From positions 4,432,672 through 4,496,671 of the forward strand of contig VZSR01000598.1 in NCBI GenBank assembly GCA_013398615.1: a DNA stretch of 64,000 nucleotides. Reading direction: 5' to 3'. This DNA is from Brachypodius melanocephalos (Eukaryota > Chordata > Aves > Passeriformes > Pycnonotidae). Position 1 is the first letter of the stretch. Every line of letters begins with the position of its first letter. Below, piece by piece: positions 11,701 through 24,900 of this stretch. The notes beneath the pieces were generated by a model. That model searched no databases and was not told where the DNA came from. It was given only the letters and a program-made list of their open reading frames with translations. The position numbers were made by a program, and so were the translations under genes.

Positions 11701-12630
11701 CCCGTGCCTAGGTCGAAACTTGCTCCTTCACCTCCATCTGCATCACCAGACATGGCACAGAGAGTGATGCTGCCTCTTCTGAGATTTCATGCGTTGTGAT
11801 TAAAAGTGATGTTTTTCCAATGCTGCTTCATTACAAACCTGGTGGGGGGAGGTTGTCTATAACAGGAAGGATGGCTGGCAGTAACAGGGGGTCTAAGACA
11901 CCACTGTTGCTATGGCTGGTTAATGGTGCTCAGAACAAGGATTGATTGGCAGGGTTCCAGTGGGGACTTAAATGTTTGGGGACCCGGGGCATAGTGCTAA
12001 ATGAGCAGAGGTGAACCGAGCTCCTTCTCTGGCAGCTTTTGGCAGAACCAGGAATACATAAAGGATACATTGGGGAGGTGTTGGGGCACCGACACGGGAT
12101 ACACGGATGAACGTGAGCGTGTCTCTGCCTCACCCTTCCCATCAGTGCTGCTCCCAGCTCTTTATAGACCCAAATCCCCACAGGGGCTCAGAGTGCAGCC
12201 TGGCCATCCCTGTCACAGCCCTGTGGTGGTCCAGGGTGGGAAGCAGCCCTGGCCCAGTGCCCACCTGCACCCAGGGGCTGCTGAGCACGGCCAAGGCACC
12301 GAGTGGGTCGCGGAGCTCGTGGTTCTCCTTCCCTACCCTTGACACCGAGATGAGCGTGGGAAGAGCGGGGCAGCCCCTCGGGGAGTCAGTGCAGACCCTC
12401 AGCAGCCTTGGGGAGGGATAGGGACCTGTCGAGCCGGCGCCAGGCTGGGTCCAGCCCGGGGGGAAGGCGAGGCATCGCCGTCCCTCCTGCCCTGGCTCCC
12501 GGCGCAGCAATAAGAATCGTCCTTGGTCTTGCAGAGATACTGTGAAAACAAAACCAAGATGTACCGAGTCTGGACACTTACAGAGATGTAAAAAACAAAA
12601 TCCTGCTTTTATAACAGACAGAGAAATAAA
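8773..12630 (+). other. FAM78A: FAM78A 3' UTR (inferred extent)
   Basis: AT-rich with oligo-T and oligo-A runs just after the stop codon, and no further convincing coding sequence. ATTAAA variants occur near 11108 and 11799, but the first canonical AATAAA I find after the stop is at 12625, which would give a 3' UTR of about 3.9 kb. Shorter isoforms are possible. Confidence 0.5.
12625..12630 (+). terminator. Candidate poly(A) signal AATAAA for FAM78A
   Basis: AATAAA in the context GAGAAATAAAGTGAAA, followed within about 40-70 nt by GT/T-rich sequence, as expected for a cleavage site. It is about 3.85 kb after the FAM78A stop, so assignment is by position and strand only. Confidence 0.55.
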
Positions 12631-13590
12631 GTGAAATTTTCAAACGCGTCTGCCTGGAGTCGTTTGGGCGGTGGCTGTTTTTAAACAACTGGCTCTGCAC
12701 TCACGTTTCGAGGCAGCGATAAGCACCCTATTTACCAGCAGTTCTCTCTCCGTGTCAGCTCTTGGGCTGCAGCAAACAGAGCCCGGAGGTTTCTGGTGCA
12801 AAACACCAGCCAACATCCTGCATTTTTCATCACCGGGCTGCTGAGCATCTCGGGCGGCCGGAGCCGGGCTGGTCGGTGCAGGCAGCGCAGAACTTCTGCA
12901 CGCTTTGGTTTCCTGACACCCTTTGCTTATTTAGCAAAAGCCGGGTCAGATGCTCGCTGAGAATACCACATCTGGAGAGAGGCAGCAGCGCAGAGCCCTG
13001 GGCAGAGGGGAGGGTGAAAGCTGCTGCAGTCCTTGATGGGTTTTCAAACAGCACCTGTATTCATTCCATTATTCCCTGCCTGCCCCCGAAAATTTTCACG
13101 TTCAGGTTTTGTTTGCTTTCCAGGAAAGGAAAGTGCTGAGACGAGTTCTGGAGAGCAGGGGGTCCCTTAAATCCACAGGGCCCCACAGGCACCTTCCAGC
13201 TCTTCCTGCCACAGCCAGACCCCACTGCAGGCTCCCATCCCACCGGCTCTGACCAAGCAAGACACAGGTTTCTCCTTTTTACATTTTTTTTGTCTTTGAA
13301 AAGTTTTGCTGGTCTCTGATTCAGCTGGCAAAGCAGCATCAAAGCTTCCCCAAAAAGCACCCGAGCAAAGACCTGCTCCATCTGCTGTGGTATCAATGCT
13401 GTGGCAGTGACACCAACAAGGGCAGGAGGGGAAGAGGAGGAAGGAAACTCCCAGCTCGAGAAAAGAAATGTGCAGGGACAGAGCTCGAGGAGGGGAGAGG
13501 ACAGATTCTGAGTGGGATTCCTTTCCACAGTGGAAACACTCTAGCCTCATCTGTTGATAGCAGGTTAAATTTAGATGTCCCAGTTTTGGA

Positions 13591-13612
13591 GGGAGGGAGG
13601 GGTGGGGAGGGG
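13591..13612 (+). other. G-quadruplex-forming run
   Basis: GGGAGGGAGGGGTGGGGAGGGG: five G-runs of 3-4 separated by single-base loops, the most favourable class of intramolecular quadruplex. It lies in the intergenic region. Confidence 0.75.
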
Positions 13613-14274
13613 ACACCAGCCAACTCACAGCTGCCTTGGTGAGATCTTGGAAAAGCCAAACACACATGGTCACTTCTCCCTGCACAGGGACACTGAAAAA
13701 AACCCCTGTGAGGGATGAGGGGGGCAGAGGGAAGGTCATGAGCTGCTGAGCCCAGCACAGCTCGGATGAGGCTGGAGACCCTTTCTGGTGCTTCAGGTAA
13801 CACCAATCCTTGACTGCAGCACATCTCAAACTTCACCATTGTACAAGTTTTGTCCCATGGCTTAGTAATTTTCTAAGCTGAGTTTTAAGCAGACTGAGGC
13901 AACAGTTCCTTTATTTGAAGAAACCCTTTGACCTCCACAGTTCCTGTTTGAAACTCTGCAGGGACTTTCCTCTGCTGATGCAAATCAGGTTTTGTTCCCT
14001 ATTTCTTCTCTTTCACATCTCCTTCAACTGTTCATGGGCAGCAGCTGCAAATACTCCTTTCACTCATTCATGTGCTCAAGTTTTAAAGCAAAACATTTTT
14101 AGCAGTGCCCTGAAGAACCCTGAAGCACCTATTAAAAATAAAATAAAAATATAGTGCCATGAATTGACATGTGATTGTAACAGCTCCTGAAACAACCTGC
14201 ACTGAGATTCTCAGGGCTACCTTTAGTAACTTTTGTAAATTGGTCCCCAAAAAGCTTTTGGTTATAGAGTCCTG

Positions 14275-14467
14275 GAAAAAAGGATTTCCCTGTGAGGGTG
14301 GTGAGACCCTGGCACAGTTTGCCCAGAGAAGCTGTGGCTGTCGCATCCTTGGATATGTCCAAGGCCAGGTTGGACAGGGCTTGGAGCAACCTGGGATAGT
14401 GGGAGGGGCTGGAATGAAATGGGCTTTAAGGTTCCTTCCCTCTCAAACCATTCCATGATTCTGTGAA
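14275..14467 (+). mobile_element. CR1 LINE 3' fragment
   Basis: Contains the typical CR1 3' end wording: GCCCAGAGAAGCTGTGG, then AAGGCCAGGTTGGACAGGGC, TTGGAGCAACCTGGGATAG, and the ending CCATTCCATGATTCTGTGA. Truncated at its 5' end, as most CR1 copies are. Confidence 0.85.
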
Positions 14468-14998
14468 GAACCCAAACAGGAGAGCAGCAGTGGAGAATCA
14501 GGCCTGGCTCAACCACAGTTCATAACTTTGGGGTTGTCCCACATTTCCCTTTCCTCTCTGCACCTGCAGAGGTTCTATGAGACCCCTGAGCAGCAGTGAC
14601 TGCAGCACCCTGCATTGTGAGGGGGGTGTAGAGGGGCTCACTGCTTCTGTCCGTGCTGGGGGGGTTCTGAGGAGGCAGAACTGCAGCCCAGGCTGGAGCA
14701 GCAGCAGCAGCAGAGCCCCAGCACTTGAGCTTATCTCCTGTGCAGGGAACACACAAGGCTTGATCCAGGCACTGGCAGCACAGAGCCTGCATGAGATAAG
14801 GGCAGGCAGGGGAAGCCCTGGCTCTGCAGCAGGGGACAGACACACACTGACATAGGAGGAGCTGCAGGAAAAGGAGGTGGGGATGAGGTGAGGAATCTGC
14901 TGAGCGTGACCACAGAGCCCCCAGGGAGCTGAGCCCACAGACATGTAGGTGTGCAGAGCTGGGAGATGTGCTGACACATCCAGGCTCATCCCTGGGAG

Positions 14999-15090
14999 AA
15001 GAGTCATGGAGTCACAAAGGTTGGAAAACACCTCCATGGAGTCCAAGCTTTGACCAAACACCCCCACGTTAATTAAACCCGTGCCTGCTC
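14999..15090 (+). mobile_element. CR1 LINE fragment
   Basis: Matches the CR1 pattern GAGTCACAAAGGTTGGAAAA..CCTCCATGGAGTCCAAGC.TTGACCAAACACC.CCACG. A short diverged piece; the right boundary is uncertain. Confidence 0.7.
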
Positions 15091-17746
15091 TCCATGGCTG
15101 CAAGACCCCAGAGCCTCATGGCTGTGAGAGGGAGGGAGGGATGGAGTCACTGCTGACCCAGGGCTGCTCACCCTGAGAGCCCACAGCCGCCTCTTCCAGC
15201 CCCTGGGGCTCCACACGACATTTATCTAGGAACAAAACCTTCCCTGGCACTCCCAGACTCACTCATGCCAAAGCCTCATGCAGAATTATCTTTCCTTGTA
15301 GGCAATGCTGGAAGCAATGCACGAGGGACACATGAAAACTAAGAAGGGATAAATAAAATGTCATTTCAGCCTCCGAGCCTGGACACGTACACAGCTGAGG
15401 GGAGAAGGGAGCTCTGCTCCAGAGTGCTGGCAGGGACAGAGAGAGATCAGTGCCCTGATTCCTGGGCAAAGGAGTGGCAGGAGAGGTAGTGCCAGCACCT
15501 GCCTTCACCCTTCCCCAGCCTCATTCCCAGCATGTGGAGCAAGGGAATGCTCTGCAGCACTTTCCCAAGCTCCACCATCTCTCACAGGGATCCCTGTGAG
15601 ACTCAGCCCGTGCCTGAACACACCAGAGCAGCTCCCTGCTGGGGCTGAGCAACCCTTCCTGCCCAGGATTTTGGTCAGGGACACGTCAGCTCTGCCCCTG
15701 TCAGTGGGGTGGCCATGGGGGACAGGCAAGCCAAGGGATATAACCCAGGAGCAGGGGATGAACTCCAGCCCTGCCATCCCTGCCCAGCTCAACAGCAGAA
15801 CGATGCCGCTGGCATTTGTCCTCTGGTCACTTCCACACTGTGGCACAGAAGGAATGATGTCCTTCCCTTCCCAGGAGATAGAACCAGACAGAGGGATATG
15901 GCCAAGACCACATTTTGGAAATACAAAGCATTATACAGCAAAAGCCTTTCAGTACATGAGAGTTAAGTAATTAATTTTTCTCTCTCTGTGACAAAGCTAT
16001 GGTTTTGCCTTATTTTTCCAGAAAAAAGCTCTTTTCTTTGTTGCTCTTTTAGCCTTCAAGGAAGCAGAAATCTCTGTTTTGGTCTCCCAATGGGTTTGGG
16101 GAGATCTTTTTTTTGTGTCTGAGGCTCCCCTGTGCCCAGCACACTGACACCATCCCTGTGCTCTGTCACAGCAGAGCACTTTCAGCACTTGGCTTCCCAC
16201 TGCCTTGAGGCCACAGTGTGGTCTCAGGGGAGGGGGAAAGAAGTGCGTGCTTTCATTAGAAATAATTTAGACTTCGACTTTGCTAAAAGCCTTGGAAGAT
16301 TCCTGCTCATAGTGAAAGAGCAGGGAAAAAAGGAGGCACAGAAGGCAAAGCTCCTCCAGAACAGTGGAGAGAGGGCTGTTGGTTATCCAAGGATTAACCA
16401 CCATGGGCAAACTACTGAATGAGACTCCAAGCCGGGTTAGTCCTTGAATTCTTCCCCCAAGACTGGGGTTTTCTGCATTAGCAGCTTTACTTTTTGGTGG
16501 ATATCCACCCACAGAGCACTGGACAGAGGCCTCCTGACCAGAGGCCACTTAGCACAGGTGACACAGCCTGTGACAGTCACCAAGCCTCTGCCACACGCTC
16601 TTGCCAGCTCCTTGAGTCACCTAATGAAAATGCAGATTTTCCAAAGCCGACTCTGCTGGGTTTTGTGCAGATTCCTGTGGGCTTGTGGTCACGATCAGCC
16701 TCTCTGATCTGCTCAGCTCCTCCAGCAGCTACTATGGAAACAGGGAGCAGCACCTGTTTCTCAAGGGCAGATAGTTCAGGGGGTTGGGCTGTTTCAGCCA
16801 CGATTTGGGAACAACTGCAAGAAAATGTATGTTCAGTCAGGGTCTGGGGTAATTCTAAAAGCATTTCACTTGCCAGGAGTTAAACAGGAGTTAAACAGGT
16901 AGCAAGCAGCAGAGGAGGGACACCCCCAACTGCTCCCATCATTCCAAAAGTGAAACTTTAAATGGCTCAGCCTGCCAACACCACATTCTTACCAAGCCAA
17001 TCTTCTCCACAGCAAGAGGCTTCTGAGCTATCTGGGGGAGCACAGCTGATACGGCCTCCGAGGAGGTGTCACATGCCACAGTGAGGGGAGATTAATGCAA
17101 AGAATTTAAGGTCAATGGTTTGAGCCAGCTGCTATTTATAAAGAGGAAGGAAAGCACAACAGCAGTGTCACCTCTAGGCCTTAAGAAATGTTGTCTTGTC
17201 AAGGAGAACGCACTGGGAGGGGCATATTTCAATCCTGCTTCAGCTTTTTTCTCACCTCCAGACCAGCCACTTTGGGAGTATTCTCTGTCCCAGCACTGTG
17301 GTCCCTGGACTGCCAGAACTCTCCCTCTTCCCTCGAAGGGGATGGGAGGTTACACCCAAATCCCAAAAGTGCTGCCTCTAACATGACCCATGGCACACCA
17401 GGGTGCAGAAATCCAGGGCAGGTGGAAAAGCCTTGGAAGCCCATGGTCTTGCAAAGCCTCTCCACAGCTAAAAGCAACCCCACTTTTCTTCATTTTTAAA
17501 GGAAACCTGCCTAATGTCGTTCACCAGGTGCAGAGACAGCAAGGACACCTAGCTCAGCAAGGACAGGAGTTAGGAAAACATTCTTAGGCTGATTTGAAAA
17601 AAAGCAATTTCTTCAGCAACTGTTGACAAATATAAGTAGTTTATAATGCATATGAAAACAAGAAGTTATCAATTATTTACAATTCCCAAAAATGATCACA
17701 TGCCCACCAAACCAGACAATGTCACATCATTGTATCATGTGATAGT

Positions 17747-17760
17747 AAAAAAAAAAAAAA
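17747..17760. repeat. A14 homopolymer
   Basis: Simple A run in the intergenic region beyond the NUP214 3' end. Confidence 0.85.
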
Positions 17761-18673
17761 GGAGAAAAAGAAACATTAGAATTTTTCTGCTGAAAACAGA
17801 AAGTGCAGAACTCCTAAAAACATCCTAATAGGACCAAGAAGAAAACCCCATCCAATCTGCATGTACTCAGCTAACACAGGAGCTGCTATTTCAAATGTGT
17901 TATCCACAGAGCAACAAAACCTGATTGCATCATTTGGAGGTTCCATGGAGGTCAGATGCATCGAATAGAAAAAAAAAATGTTTGGCCAGAAGCCTTTGGG
18001 GCACTCTTTAGAACATTTGTTTAGTATGTTCAAGTATAAACACATGAGAATTTCACAAATGATATTGACTAAAGCCAAAAGCTACAAGGAAAAAGCACAA
18101 TTTCATCCCTGTTAGAAAAAAAAAATGTATCCAACAGTAGAATCCAATAGCCAAAGCAAAAAAAACCCAAAATCACTAATGCCTCTGGATGGAGGTCACA
18201 TGTCTGCTTCCAGGGCCAGAAGTTTTCCCCAGAACCTGAGTTCCATTTTTTTGAGTTCTGTAAGGTTTACAGAAAGGTAAAAATAGGAAAGCTTTTACTT
18301 CCCACCTCTTTGCTGAATGTTACTGCCATGGGAACGTGCTCTGCACACTGCCAGCTTCTTCCCAGATAATTTCCTATTTCTCCACTAAGCCTCTGGCTCA
18401 CACATGACTCAGTTTCAGCACTTCACTGAGATAAGCATGTCCCCCATCCTAGACTTAAAATTAGCAGGGCTAACCTCAGCCCCTTCTTCAGAGCCTGGGA
18501 TAATCAGGCATTCTATTAATGAAAAATGTGCTGGTTTATGTCAGGAACCAACTGGAGCTACTCCCTTGTGTAGGCAAGGGATGGACAAGAGAAAGCTGAG
18601 CCCAGCACGGGGCTGTTAAGTCCTGCACACAACCACCTTCTCTTGATGAAGGGAGATAATAAGCCCTTCCACT

Positions 18674-18690
18674 AAAAAAAAAAAAAAAAA
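18674..18690. repeat. A17 homopolymer
   Basis: Reads as T17 on the NUP214 strand, just beyond the candidate ATTAAA. It could serve as the downstream U-rich element or be a simple repeat. Confidence 0.8.
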
Positions 18691-18708
18691 TCAAGCCAGA
18701 TAAAATAG

Positions 18709-18714
18709 TTTAAT
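18709..18714 (-). terminator. Candidate poly(A) signal ATTAAA for NUP214
   Basis: The plus strand reads TTTAAT, giving ATTAAA on the gene strand about 155 nt after the NUP214 stop. It is followed on the gene strand by T-rich sequence (a T17 run at 18674-18690). It is a variant hexamer and other sites further left are possible. Confidence 0.35.
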
Positions 18715-18866
18715 ACAGAGCAAGAACAAGAATTGCATAAAAATAAGGAAAATCTTTTTCTTAAAAAAAAAGTCTGAGGACTCGTATTTAGAAGAAAAGC
18801 TGGTTGGGTATCGATCATGTGGGTGACTCATGAATGCAGGAGCTACAGGAAGAGTTCAGGATGTTC

Positions 18867-18900
18867 CTAGCTTCTCCATCCACTAAATCCAGAGGAAGAT
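18867..18900 (-). CDS. NUP214: NUP214 exon 36 (last), residues 2075-2085 and stop
   Basis: Codes for SSSGFSGWRS then TAG, after a CCACAG acceptor. The ending GWRS matches the human C-terminus. Confidence 0.92.
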
Positions 18901-21900
18901 CTGTGGAGCAAGATAAAAAGAAAACCACAGCAGTGAGTGCTAGAGCCTCCCTCAGGCAGCATTAATTCAGCAGATCTCTCAATCAAACCTCCAGTCTCCC
19001 TAGTACCAGGACCTTTTTATGAGAACACATAAGAATTCCCAGCCTCTTTTACCTGAGCCTGCAGCAACACACACTGACTAGATATAATTGTGCTTATTCT
19101 AGAGCCTGCCATCTGCAGAGATCCATGTTCCCTCCATCTGACAGGGAAACAAAGTTTAAGAAACTTGCTGGAAGTGATCCAGCCAGGCAGAGGCAGAGCA
19201 GATGACAGAGTTAACCTTTAACTGTAAATCATCATCTCACTTCAGCCACCAAAGTACCAATTTATTTCATTCCTTGTTTCAACCTGATAAATGGAGCAGA
19301 CTCCTGATTCACACACACAGCTTGAGCACACACATCATGTCCCTGAGAGGTGAAGAAACATGATCCAAGTGGAAGTTTCCTCTTAAGAGACAGGTAAACC
19401 TCACTGGAAGGCTCACATCCAGAGCCTGGGCTTTGAGCTCTGCAACATCACCAAAATGGAAATCAGAACTAGTATTTAAATGCTATTTTCAGAGTTTGCT
19501 GTTGTAAATCACTCCACTCTTTATTCTGATTCCACTCGTGTTTTTAAGGAAGAGTTAAGACACAAAATGGTACTTACGTGTTTGGTGATCCAAAACCAAA
19601 CCCTGAAAGAAAAGCAAGATAGAAAAATAGTTGGTAAAAGGGAAAATGAATGCGTAGGATTTGTAGTAAATGTCCCCTCCCACACACAGATTGAAAAATA
19701 CTTCTTTCCTGCCTTAGGCCAGGAGAAAAGGATGGGCAAACAATGAAAGTCAAATCTCCATCTACAAGAGAAGTGACTTGCCTGGCTCCTAAGAGGGCTT
19801 GGCTTTCACTGCTCATCAGCCAGGTCATTCATTAGCAGCCCTGCAGACAATGTGCCCGCTTTGCTCTTCTCTCTGAGCTGCTTTCTGGAGGTGGTTTGTG
19901 CTTAATGCAGGCCCCTGGTGTCAGGCAGCCACCAGGGAATGGGCTCTGCTCTGAACCCTGGCTAAATCACTGTGGCTTCACTGAACTGCAGCAGAAAAAC
20001 ATTTGGCTGTTGGTGTTCCAGCTCAAATTTTCAGTGCATATTCCTCTGACACTAACACTTACAGCACAGATACCTAAGCACGTGGCACTGAAGAAATATT
20101 CCTTATTTCTCACTATCTTCCTTTGAGGAGAAAGAGCAACTCCACAAAAAGGGGTGAAAAGCAATAACCAGATGAGATACGCAGAGAAGCAGTGATGTGC
20201 TGACACTGCAGATCGGTGATGGAATTAGGAGCTGAAGACTGAGAAGGTGCTACACCCCACCCTGCACCTCAGTTCTTCTGGACATGGAGCCTTCCCTACA
20301 GCACCACCAGGACCAGGCAGATTTTTGGCAGGGAACTGAGGAGTCCCACCCAATTTCCAGGGAAAACCAGAGACGTGGGGGCTGTTAGGGTGATTTTAGC
20401 CTCTCCTACCTCCTCCACCTGTCCCAAAAGCTGAGAATCCACTGCTTTGTGTGCCAAAGCCTGTGCCCTGCTGAGACAGGGAGCCAAATGTGGGCGTGTT
20501 TTGGTTTGCCAAGGTGCCAAAGGACGCCGTGTTGTTACTGGTACCACCAAACCTGCAGGTTTTAAAGAGAAAAGCTGAGTTTGCAAACATCTCACTTACA
20601 CTGGGAGTTTTTCCCCATACCCAACAGTGCACTCCTTAAACGAGGATACATCAAAAAGTGAATCCAGAGATGAGTGATTGTCCATTTTGGAAAGAGATTT
20701 CCTGGTTTGGGAGAGACTGTTGTACATAGAAAGGTCTGCTCAAGCTCCCATTCTTGACACACTCCAGGCAGGAATGCAAATATGTTCATGCTTTCACAGG
20801 GTATATTTTCAAGTGCTTGGAAATACCAACTCCAGCCATCACATGGAATATTTTAATTCACCCTGAGCGTGGTTTTCACCAAAAGTACAGCATTGTTTTG
20901 CTTCACAAACAGGGCAGCAAACACAGAGTTGGTGTGAGCTGCTCAAAGCCAGAACACAAAGCAGAGCCCAGATACAGAACCCAGATTCCCAAATTTCAAA
21001 GGGTACCTTCCCCATTGCCCAGAGAAATCCACAGATTTCTCAATTCCTTTCTCTCCCCAGTCCATTTTGAATCACACAAGGTTCCAGTGCTTCCCAGAAG
21101 ATCTGCACCAACCTGGCACTTCTCCTCACTACCTCTAACTAATCACTTCCCTAATTGCCTTTGGAGACTGAAATGAAGACACTTTTATATATGGAAATGT
21201 GTCTTTCTCCACCCACCCTGTCCAACCAGGCAGCATGAAGCTCTCAGTGTGACACAATAATGAGACCATGACATGCAGTATGGTTCTCTGCCCTTCTTTC
21301 CATTCTGAATATAAGAAATGTTCTCAAAGAACAACCTTCAAGTTTAACTTAAACTGGGCAAAATGCAGACACAAGATTTCCAAATGACAAGCTGTGCAAG
21401 TGCAGAACAATCCTAAAACCCAGCAGCAGCCTGAGCAGAGCTGGACATGTCACAGTGTGCCAGCTCTGCAAAGCTGTGCCTCACACAAGCTCCTGTCATT
21501 TCTCACTTAAAACACGACTTGACAGCACGTTAACCCACCTCTCCATCCATCCACATCTAGGAGACTTGAAAAAACCCAAAACACAGACCCACATCAAAAG
21601 CCATCTCTCCAGACAAAAGACAGCCCTTGCAGCAATGTGACAAGCAATTCACCTGGCAAAGGACATCACCTCTCCTCTCCCAGACACTGCCAAGTGTGCA
21701 CACTGCTTCCACAGACAGCAGCAGATACCAGGGGCAGCTCAGTAACTTTGCATCTCTGGCCCTGCTTGGACTCCTCACCTCTGTACTTGCAGGCAGTACT
21801 CACAGCCACAAATATGCTTTTCTCAGGAAAAGCAGAACAGACTTTTTTTTTGTTTTTTAAAAAAACAAGCAAGATTGGGTGATGTGTTCAGAATGAGGTT

Positions 21901-24900
21901 TTAGAGTGCTCCATCTTCTCAGGACTGTGCTACAACGCACAAATCCTGCCTGTCTTGTGTGAGGAAGAGGAGGTGAAAACAGTGACAAGAAAACTTGTGG
22001 TTCAAACTGCTCCTTTCAGCTGCAGCCAGAAGAGGCCTGTTGGAAAGGCTGCACACAGTACAAGTAAAAAACAGCTTAATATGGACAGACTTTTTTTCCA
22101 GACACATAAAATGAAATGCAGTCATTGCCTGGTAACAATTTATTACAACCTATCTTGCCCAGATTCTCAGGTCTTTTGTAAAACTGCTGTGCAAAACACA
22201 ACTGAAATGCACTTGAGGTTAGTTTATAAAAGCAAAATATTATTTGCCCACCAAATAATGCCCAGTTGGAACTGCAGAAATGTAGTGGTTTCTGACACCC
22301 CCATCATTTATTGAGTGATGCAGATTTTTCAGAATTGAAGCAGTACGAATCACATGTATTTAAGTCAGCAGAGTATTCTTAGGAACTTGGAGCTAATACA
22401 ACACCATGTACTTGCAAGTAACTTCTTCAGAACTGGGATTTTAAAAGTTTCATTTCAGGAGAAAGGCAGAAATGAAGTCCTACACAGATGCTACATTATA
22501 CTACAGAATTGAACTATTGCTCAACATTTTGTGGTGAGATTTGGATTTTTCTAAAGCTGCCTGGGAGTTTTGCACACTCTTTAAAAGTTTCAAAAATCAA
22601 CATCCTCAGGGAACTCTGAAAATATCAGACTGAGTCTGTATCTTTCTAGTAGAGAAAAGATTGTAAAAGCTTCCCACAAGTTAAGTCACTGAATTATCTT
22701 TCTTGAGTCTGCAGACTGTTTATGCAAGACCTCTTTTCCGTCCACATGCTGCCTGTTCTGAATCCCATTTCATCTTTAAGCTCTCCACGTTGTCACTGAG
22801 CACATCCAGTCTCAGTACCAATGACTGGATGCTGGAACTGAACAAACTACCAGTTGATTTAAGCTAAGTCATCCCTACAAACACACCCTTCTTTGTGGAG
22901 ATTTAATTAAGCTGCCTGTATTTTCACCCTTTCCAAAGGGACTCCTCAATCTGGCTGCACATTCTGGACAGCAGGAGCACCTGGTACCCCCCAGCTCAGG
23001 GATACCTGCCCACACCTCCCAGGGAATTAACAAGTCACACTTCTGGATGTCCCCTGTGCCTTATGTAAAGGCAGTTCCTCCTGAAACCAGACAAAGAGAC
23101 AAACACTTTTGAAATATATAAACACCAAGACTGGGGAGACATCCGGTTTCCTCTCCTCACTGGAAGTTTTTCTATTTTTAATTGGCTCTGTTCAGTCTGA
23201 ATGTAACTGCAGAACACGAAAGAGTGTTGCTGCCTGGTAGCACAATGCTGAAGAACTGCATTTGCTGCCTCCTGCAGAAGCTGCTTGGCAAGGTTTGGAA
23301 TTTTGTATTTGCTGAAAAAAGCAAGGAATGAAGTGCTGTCTGCTCTGGTGCCAAGCATAGGCTTAGGGGGTACAGGAACAGGTGAAAACAATCAGTAAGG
23401 GATAAATATAAAGTGCTCTGGGAGCACAGACTGCTACAAGTGCCTCATCCCACAGGTGAGAGAACAGCCTGAATTCTCATTAGCATCTCTAGCCCAAATC
23501 TAACCAGAGGATAAAGTGTCTGGACAGAGTAACAGCTAACAATAATTGTTCTTTTCTTTGCTAGGCATAGTTTGTAGTCCTAGATTTGCACTCATTAAAT
23601 GCACACAGAGAAAACACCCCTGCATTTCCTCACACAGCTGCAAGCTGACATCTCTAAAGCTCAAGATTCAACACAGGAGTTTATCAGCATTAAAAAGATC
23701 ACACACATTCTTTCCTTTGGGGTGCGAGTTTTAGTTTTACACCATAATTGTTTTTGCCTCTTAAACAAAGAAACCAAGGACACTTTGAGCTTACCAATCA
23801 ATGACAGAATGTAGTCTTCATGTAAAAGCAGAGGTAACCAAGCATAACCTTGTAATGCAAAAGGGTTGTTTTCCCTGGCTTACCCAAATCCTCCAGCGCT
23901 GGCTGCTGCCGTCCCCTCGCCGAACACTTTGCCTCCCGTTGAGCCCAGAGGGCTTGAAAAGGTTGGGGCTGAACCGAATGCTGGCACCCCTCCAAACCCA
24001 GGGGATCCCCCAAAAGTGGGAGGGCTGCCAAACACTGGAGCAGCACCGAAGCCACCTGAGCAAAACAGAGGCAAAAAAGGGGACAAGAACATCACATAAA
24101 CGATAAGGCAGAGAGAGAAAACAAAGAGCAGCTTTCCAAGCAGACAATGGGGTGTTCATCCTACCATATGGACACCAGAGCATTTACAGAACTAATTCCA
24201 ACCTGCAGGGTGTTTTGTTGCAACAGATATGGGTAAGAGAAGTGCTTGAATGCATGGAAGAAAACTGCAACTGGCAAGTCTCCCCCATCTCTTATGATCA
24301 GAGAGTAGATGCAAACTGGGGTTTTAGGTGCTTCAGTGATGCAAAGACTCGGGAGGCAGGGTATGATTTAATCCTGGTTTAAGTGGTGGAAACTAAAATG
24401 GAAGGATTAAATGCCAGGTCAGTGGAACTGCCTGCAGGGAATCAAGAACTTATCTCTGCTCTTGGCAATTTCTGTTCAGGGTTTAGCTGCCTCCTGCAGC
24501 TCTGAATGGATTTCCACCCAGATTATTTCATTCTATGTTCATCTGCTGATATTGGCCTGTTTCACTGTGGAACATGAAGGACACCTGCTCTTTTATTTGA
24601 CCAGGGATGAGGATGGGATACCACTGCACATTTTAATACCCAGGGTGAAATTCCAGTCCATGCCAAGGTAATGGATACTGTTTGGCTGTAAACACAAAAG
24701 GTCTGGAAAAAAATAAATGCTAGGCCTAAATTATTTAAACACAGATCAGATATTTTGTTACCTCTATCTCTAGGAAGTTAAGAGCATTTATCCCAGGGGC
24801 TGAAGCTTTGGTCAGCAAACACTCTTTAGCAATGCATATTAACATGTTTCACTTTCCTTTTTCCACTATTTAAAGTGGTGAAATGGGGATAAAAGAGGTT

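Larger units (their letters stand above)
12631..18708. other. Intergenic region between convergent FAM78A and NUP214
   Basis: About 6 kb with no recognisable gene on either strand. It contains a G-quadruplex-type run (13591-13612), CR1 fragments (about 14275-14467 and 14999-15090) and an A14 run (17747-17760). The longest ORF, 220 codons on the minus strand at 13167-13829, is low-complexity with no family resemblance. Confidence 0.7.

Noticed and set aside
13167..13829. 220-codon minus-strand ORF between FAM78A and NUP214
   Set aside because: Low-complexity Ser/Pro/Phe/Leu-rich translation with no recognisable domain, no splice context and no homolog I know. Consistent with chance in GC-rich intergenic DNA.
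14498..15103. 201-codon minus-strand ORF near CR1 fragments
   Set aside because: Overlaps a CR1 piece and low-complexity sequence; not a CR1 reverse transcriptase fragment and no other identity.
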